Positions 57,857 through 64,000 of a stretch of DNA of 64,000 nucleotides are shown piece by piece (the first letter of the stretch is position 1; each line of letters begins with the position of its first letter). A program made the translations under genes and the position numbers. The notes below the pieces were generated by a model. That model did no database searches, was not told the origin of the DNA, and was given only the letters and a program-made list of their open reading frames with translations. Origin of the DNA: Pyrenopolyporus hunteri (lineage: Eukaryota > Ascomycota > Sordariomycetes > Xylariales > Hypoxylaceae). Location of the stretch: NCBI GenBank assembly GCA_902806595.1, contig CADCXC010000004.1, forward strand, positions 2,046,001-2,110,000, written 5' to 3'.

Positions 57857-59148
57857 TTTGTCGGTATAAGCTAATTAAAAATCCCTGGTCGATCGATTCT
57901 GCGTTTGGATATTGTGTATGTATTCCGTTTCTTGCGATAGCTTATAATCCGCGAATGATGGTGTAGCTTGGAGTGTTGGATTAGAACTACTAACGAAACC
58001 GTTCGCGTATTAGGACTGGTGTTTTCCGGGGCCTTTAATAACCAGAGTTCGATGGCTGAAGTTGTACTGAGGGACAAAGAGAAGGTGAGAGCGGTGGTGA
58101 GACGGGAAGTGGTAAGTCTTTATAGTTGTATTTGCATCGTGCTTCCTTCCAGTGATAGTGGAGGGTGTCACTTTGTACTTGGGCTGTGGCGTGTAGCTAG
58201 GTAGGCAACCAATGGGCAAGTGCTTTTGGCAGGACATCGTCATCAGCACCCAAGGTTCGAATCCGCCCGTCTTTGTGTACGCGGAGAAGGGGAGGCCGGG
58301 CGGTAGACGTTTGATGAGACTAACATCCACCGATGGGACCTTGCATCATCTCTCATCTAGACCGACCAAAAATGGAAGCGCAGCACAGCAAATCAATATA
58401 GAGAAGCAGGGATCAAGAAGCGACAACTCCAACCCAGCCAGCCATCTCAACGAATCACATAACGGGCCCGAGCCAACCCTGCCCACGACAGGGTCGACAT
58501 GAAAGCCAAGAAAGCCAAGCATATCAACCGGAGGGGCGGGAACAAACGAAACAAGAAACAACAGAAACATATCTCTCTTGCCGGCACCCGAATCTGCCAT
58601 CCGAGCCTACTGGGCCTAAACACGGCCACGACCTCCACGACAGCTATAGTCAGTCTACAATCTGCAGCGACCGAGGACAAGAATAACACTACTCCAGGCG
58701 GTTGGTGTGACTTGTCAAGTTGTCAGGTAGATGGCGTATGCCGGGAAAAAAGGGAGGCTCTCCTATTCACCGATCACTTCTCACGTCAGCTACATTTTGG
58801 CGTCCGGTAATCAGAAGTACCTAACTGGGTCATTGCATGGCTGGACAGTGTTTGTGTGCTTACATATTGTACAACAAAAGGCTTGTGCCTCTGGCTCTTT
58901 CATTTGATTTGCCCTCCTCCAAGCCTCCCCTTCTAATAATACATACACAAAGAGAAAGCCCGAGTTGCTCAGCCATGGTAGAAGCTCCCATAACCAGTAG
59001 TCTAACGCGAGGGCCCCCTGTAGGCCCCGCAGGGCTACATATGCACACTTGTGAGGACTGCTGGGGAATCAGGGGTGGGTTATTGGTCGTGATTGGATGG
59101 TTTTTACGTGTAAGGCTTGACGGCGGAAGCATTCAACTTGCGAAGGAA

Positions 59149-59219
59149 GAAAAAAAAAAAAAAAGAAATTGAGAAACAAAAATATTGAAAACGAAATTAA
59201 GAAAAAAAAAAAAAAAAAA
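59149..59219. repeat. Paired poly-A tracts with A-rich linker
   Basis: Two runs of at least 15 A (59149-59164 and 59202-59219) are separated by an A-rich linker of about 37 bases. Such tracts can be promoter elements or the tail of a retroposed copy. No target-site duplication was confirmed. Confidence 0.8.
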
Positions 59220-60640
59220 GTAAAAAGTATTTGGCGGCTGTCCTAACAAAAGTACGGCTCGTCGTATCCAGCCAAACGGTGGAGGGATCGTCCACTACCC
59301 CATCGTCTAGCTGCAGGCTCCTCATCGCTGTCTGCAGGTACTTACGTACCTACTGTAGGGAGGTACGTAAGCTTGTAGCACGAAACATTACAGGCCCCAA
59401 CGGCTGAACAAGCAGCTACCTATTACGAAGCCGTAGAACTTGAAAATACTTGTCTCATGATAATTACCTATCTGTGCTCCATCCGGACATTCAATCTCGG
59501 GTTCCTGATGGACAAAATCCTCAGAACCGCTGCCAATTCCATTAACGTCTCCTTCGTAGGAACCCATTGTCAGACATCCGAAGAGGTGCGCATTACATAA
59601 TTGTTGCAGTTGACGAATCCGTCGCGCACAAGCGAAATGGTAATCTGCCCGTTAATGTAGAATGGCACCTCGAGCGTACAGGAGACGGGTTGGTTGGCGT
59701 GTGCGGCTAATTCATAGGATCCGTATCCTATACCTTTAGTCTAACCTGATTTATGTGAGATCTGTGCCATGTTTTCCCCAGAGTTGGTGGCTTGCATCGC
59801 TCACTTAATTCACGCAATTCACGCAATTCAATCAGTTATAATCAATATCCAAGATATGTATACACATCGACATAACCTCGCGAAAGTCGGCACTTGGCAA
59901 AGAACATAATAGCGACTAACATCGACTACCTAGTAAGTAGAACGTTATTTCACAGCAACTACCTATTCGGAATTTACTCTCTCCCGAGGTTCTTTTTTGT
60001 TTTCTGAGGTAACCTACATGTATCCGTTCATTTTCGTAGCTAAGAATAGAGATAGCTTGGCCCCGCCATTGGGCTTAAGCGACTTTCGATATTTTCGTCC
60101 AAAGAGTTTAAGCGCGCACGTCTGGATCCATTCCATCGCATAATTAAAGAACCGCCTAACTTACTGGTACATATGTAGAGTTACCAAGAAAATGAACAAG
60201 AAGCAGCAATAAACCGAAAACAGATACGAAGCAATGATTCCATCCCCGATATAATAAACACCAAGTTCCTACCTAAGTACCACGCATAGTGGAAGAAATA
60301 GGCTGCTAAAAAGATGCAAGTTTGATATAAGTGGGAAGTACTAGGCATACTTAGGTATGCAGGCATAAATTAACAGGTATGAACGGAATATTAAGGCGGT
60401 TAGGTATTCCTACCTAGTTGGAATATCTAAACAAAATAACCCAGAGTTAAATTACCTATAGTTTAATAGTTTCAATCGACTTACTAGTATGAACTACATA
60501 CCTTACTATGTAAGTAGAGATGATTCCATGCTGGAAGCTTGTGGAGTTTGATAGCTATTACATACTTAGATACACGACCCTAGGCATTAGATAAGCACTA
60601 GACAAGCTCTGATATGAATATAGAGTCCGAAGGATGAATT

Positions 60641-60812
60641 GGGTACCTAGGTACCTCTCGGACCTCAACAGACGCCGACATGGAAGGTCGAGGTTCCGGG
60701 CCGTGGCCACGATACCGGATAAAAATAACCGTGCTTCCGACGCCTCGACTTCAGCCTCAGCTTACACAGAGGTAAGGTAAGGTACCTAGTACCTATCGGG
60801 TAGGTACGCAGG
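60641..60812. repeat. AGGT/ACCT spacer repeats upstream of the V-ATPase accessory gene
   Basis: GGTACCTAGGTACC at about 60641-60656 is a perfect palindrome, and further GGTACCTAGTACC and TAGGTACG-type pieces follow at 60780-60812, within about 480 bases of the downstream ATG. Confidence 0.7.
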
Positions 60813-61119
60813 TACTCAGCCTCAGTTCGCCAAGAACGGCCTACACTCGTCGGATTCTCTCTCCAATGACATCTGATTCAATGTTGCGCTTCTTCCCAAT
60901 CGCATTGACGCTAATATCAACACCAGCACCAACAACAACAACAATAACGCCAACGCCATCGTCCTCAAAATAGCTATCTAGCTATCTTCCGTTCGCGGTA
61001 ACCGAATTGCTACCTGGCACAGCTCGTAGCGAACAAGACTCACCCTTCCCGATCGCTAAGCCGACGTTGATTGCCAATCGCGTAACCGAGCCGTTTAATT
61101 GACCCCAAATTCGCCCATC

Positions 61120-61557
61120 ATGAAGCCGGTCGTCAGTGCTATGCAAGCTTGGTCTTGGTACGACCCCTCCTCCGTCCCTCTCTTGCTATCTATTAAGGGA
61201 AGGTGCCTACGTCGACGGGTCTATTTTACTAACTATTTTCTTCAATCTATAGCGTTGTCATCTCGGCCTTCGCGATCGTTATCCTCTCCATCCTCGGCAG
61301 CCTATTTCGCAACAACCACCACGAGTTTGTTGGTGGTGCCGACGACCCCAAGGATGGCCAAGCCGTCGCTGGCACTATATTCACCGCCGTGATCGTATAC
61401 GCTGTAAGTCCTTCGAGCGGGTCTACGACGTGTGGAGAATAATAATAATAACGTGAACCTTACACTTTCCTGTTTGCAGGCATTCCTGGTGTTTTGCGGC
61501 CTCCAGGGCATGTTACATTTGCGCGAAAACCGACGGGGCGCCATCGCCCTGTCGTGA
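61120..61557 (+). CDS. V-ATPase Vo accessory subunit, RNase K / YPR170W-B family
   Basis: Small two-helix membrane protein of the family that includes human RNASEK and yeast YPR170W-B (subunit f of the V-ATPase Vo sector). Three exons, 61120-61157, 61253-61403 and 61480-61557, give 88 residues. The N-terminus MKPVVSAMQAWS leads across the first intron into helix one (VVISAFAIVILSILGSLF). The family signature NHHEFVGGADDPKDGQAVAG follows. Helix two begins FTAVIVYA and crosses the second intron to FLVFCGLQGML, ending in a charged tail. Length matches the yeast protein (85 residues). Introns have GTACGA and GTAAGT donors and TAG/CAG acceptors, the first with a CTAACT branch site. No single open frame covers the gene, so simple ORF searching misses it. 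Confidence 0.9.
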
Positions 61558-64000
61558 AAGCCGACTCTGATTCGTGCACTATACGGTATTGAGAGACGCG
61601 GGCGTTCCGGTTCCTGAGTCACGTCGCATTTTGGAAGATATGGTATTGCGGTATTTGGAGCCACCGAACAACTTCGCAAAGCTACCCCTGACGATGGTCA
61701 GACGTTTGAGTGGCTAAGGAGATGTGTCATGAGCACGATGTGGAGGCTGAAATAGGGACAGCTGACTTTGTTGGCACCCGAGCTAGATGTTTGTCACTGG
61801 CCTACGGAACCACGGTAGCCTACCAGGACGAGACACGGATATACTAATTCCTAAACTAGAGTTAACCTGCGGAGCACAGTCCTATATGTTTTTGTTACGC
61901 CTATGTATCCTAGGTACTACTGCCGAAGACGTACTAATAGATTATCACCTCTATACAACTTGAAGAAAACAAACATTCACTTAACTTCAAACACCAAGTT
62001 TACCTAGTGCATATATTCTATTCTTCTCAGGCGTTCGTTAATTTACTTCTGTAGTAATCTGGATTCTTTTCCGTAAGCTTGATCTAATTGCTGTTATGGG
62101 GCACTGATTACCCCTTTTCCTACAGGCCTGAACCTATAGGGCAGATCGCAACGAGCCCATTTGCCATCAATCCGCCCTGACGATATAGCGGGATCCTTTA
62201 ATCCAATTTATCCCGCTGGCTAGTGTTTCCTACTACGAGCCATCGCATGAATTAGAATCGACTCCTATGTCACATCATTAAGGGAATTCACGCAGGAATT
62301 ACAGCTAAGCTCTAAGACGGCGCGAACACCAGCAGCAGGAGTCCATACCAATGGGTGTCTAAGACAGATTGAGGCTCACCTACTAATGTAACATCGCCGA
62401 CTCTAAAACGACGTCGAGTAAATGCACGAGGATCAGGTAATATCCGTTCCCTCGGATCTAGAGGCGTCTATAAGCAGGACTGATAGTGTATAGAAATTAA
62501 GGACCCTTCCATCGTCGGCTGAATGCAGGGCGGCACCAACAACCGAAACTCGCAGCGGATAATCTACATTACATATAGCTATACCCCACGAAACAAGTAG
62601 AGCCGCTCCTATTTAGGGGTTGGTCTCGTTGATGACGAGTACTAGATCGATCGCGGCCCTTGTAGGTCCTGAATATGACCGGGAAGGAAGTCGTGCGGGA
62701 TAGTATATTCAAGGACATGTTGCATGAGCAAGTCTCCTGTATCAGAAGGGAGACGACGTGAATCCCAGATTAGAAAGAAAGATCTAGTTGAGACTCTTGA
62801 GGTGTTCTACTAGCCAGATCAGCTAAGTATATCCGAGGTAGGAGTATATGAAGGGGAACAAGCGATGCGAATAGGGGATCGGTATCGTGCTACTCTAGAC
62901 CGAGTAGGTATGTTTGCAGCCCAATCTCGCCGAAACGGCTCAGTTTAATATCGGGGCAAACATTGAATGCGACGAGCGCGTAGCGCTTGGGAGTTTCCAG
63001 AGTCTAATTGTCCCTCCATCGCCGTAGTCACTTTTAGCTATGTTTCGATTCCACATCCCCCTATATTTGAAACCGTCCGATTAGCGACCCTAGGATAAGG
63101 AGGGAATAAAGACGCGAGGGAGGGATTTAGACTTCACCCTAGATTATGTTGTCGTGAAGGATTGCGCATTCTAAGCATCAGTAATGAGAACTGACGCCAG
63201 CACTAACTCTCTAGAATAATCCCACATACCCGGCTATTCGCACTTTCGGGTCTTCGTGGCTTGCTTCTGCCTAGGTACCTACCCAGTACATAGGTAACGT
63301 CTAGAAATTGGTTCGACGGGGAAAATAAAACTCCGGCAAGAATATCATGACAGGACCTAATGGCGCACGCAACTTAAGACTCATTCATTGCGGACCAAAG
63401 GTGCGCCACAGGTTCATAGATGGTAAGTTATTCTGTGGCTGCTAGGCACCTAGGCTAGGTACTTTTTTAAGGTTGGCAATTGGCGGCGGCCCGAGCCGAA
63501 CGATGCTATCCTGTTCAGCCCGCACCGGCTCTATTAATATTAGACGGGCACTAGGTAGGTGGTTCTTTTGGAAGGGGAACGCTATAACTATTAGCAAACA
63601 ATAAATTGGGACGTTAGATATACGATAAGAAATAACGCTGCCTCCAGATTGAGATCATGCAGTGATTTACTGTAACTACCTGTAGTTAGACCTGTTTTTT
63701 TTTTATCGTCAAGACCTCACTGATGGCTCTGAACGTTTAAGGATATCTGGTATATGTACCTAGGTATTTAGAAAACTGCTAATCATGCCTATAGATTCGT
63801 GCAGGAAATTAATTTACCCATGGCGTATTTCACGCTCTTCCAAGTGGAGCGTGAAAAGCAAAGTCACCACACAGGTAATCGTAATTTCGCACCCGTTGGT
63901 GGGCGCTCCTCGGGAGGGACAGAGACCCCGAATAGGTTACGGGTTATTGGTTTTAGTCCGAAGATCGTGGTTACGCAACCATCCCGGATAGTTGTGGCGT
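61558..64000. other. Right-end region without a supported gene
   Basis: The first few hundred bases are the 3' region of the V-ATPase accessory gene. The remainder has frequent stops in all frames and only short open frames. AGGT/ACCT elements occur at about 63270-63282 and 63757-63767, and a perfect 10-base hairpin at 63828-63856. A gene could begin beyond the window edge. Confidence 0.5.
63828..63856. repeat. Perfect 10-bp inverted repeat (hairpin)
   Basis: Arms TTTCACGCTC (63828-63837) and GAGCGTGAAA (63847-63856) are exact complements around a nine-base loop. Confidence 0.9.

Larger units (their letters stand above)
57857..61119. other. 3.3-kb spacer upstream of SOD and V-ATPase accessory genes
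   Basis: Contains the promoters of the two divergent genes. Short frames at 58346-58810 and 58837-59172 show no domain. Two poly-A tracts lie at 59149-59164 and 59202-59219. A tandem ATTCACGCA-type repeat is at about 59808-59830, and AGGT/ACCT elements lie at about 60642-60656 and 60780-60812. A tRNA-like B box at 58254 lacks the rest of a tRNA. Confidence 0.5.

Noticed and set aside
58254..58264. tRNA-like T-loop sequence GGTTCGAATCC
   Set aside because: The flanking bases do not form a T stem or acceptor stem and no D-arm is positioned correctly upstream.

Overview
The window looks like a nuclear contig from a filamentous ascomycete (Pezizomycotina, probably Sordariomycetes). The support is many short introns with GTRNGT donors, CTNAC-type branch sites and YAG acceptors, plus families that are fungal or that have fungal-specific forms (Ssr4, FLC/TRP-like transporter, Zn2Cys6 regulator, NACHT protein with internal zinc fingers and ankyrins, GPI-anchored Cu-only SOD). 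I assembled 14 protein-coding genes by joining exons by hand. Every joined model gives a whole number of codons. No rRNA, tRNA, CRISPR array or intact transposon was found.

Layout. 1-2333 is an AGGT/ACCT-rich intergenic region. 2334-4281 (+) is 6-phosphogluconate dehydrogenase. 5193-7500 (+) is the SWI/SNF-RSC subunit Ssr4. 9106-10272 (+) is a secreted GPI-type protein with LP-containing repeats. 10891-14275 (+) is a 12-exon SNF2 ATPase with a RING finger. Tail to tail with it, 14451-18490 (-) is a STAND/NLR-type protein (helical N-terminus, NACHT, zinc fingers, ankyrin region). An 804-bp head-to-head spacer leads to mitochondrial Qri7-type tRNA threonylcarbamoyltransferase (19295-20926, +). 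Next come the proteasome beta-5 subunit (21332-22298, -), an FLC/TRP-like membrane protein (23195-25490, -) and a large C2H2 regulator (28754-32140, -). A small DUF202 membrane protein (35483-36052, +) and a Zn2Cys6 regulator (37849-39282, -) follow. The block 39.3-49.6 kb has no gene I can support. After it lie a PLP-dependent MOCOS-like class V aminotransferase (49584-51437, -), another gene-poor stretch, a GPI-anchored Cu-only superoxide dismutase (56995-57856, -) and an 88-residue V-ATPase accessory subunit (RNase K/YPR170W-B type) in three small exons (61120-61557, +).

The genes are mostly unrelated housekeeping functions (pentose phosphate pathway, chromatin remodelling, proteasome, tRNA t6A modification, V-ATPase) mixed with surface and regulatory genes. 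There is no evidence of a biosynthetic cluster. The least conventional parts are the NLR-type gene, which has one intron lacking a GT donor and a fresh 27-bp in-frame duplication, and a family of AGGT/ACCT palindromes scattered through the spacers and absent from the exons I assembled. Several perfect hairpins lie in the gene-free blocks. I saw no clearly new multi-gene system.
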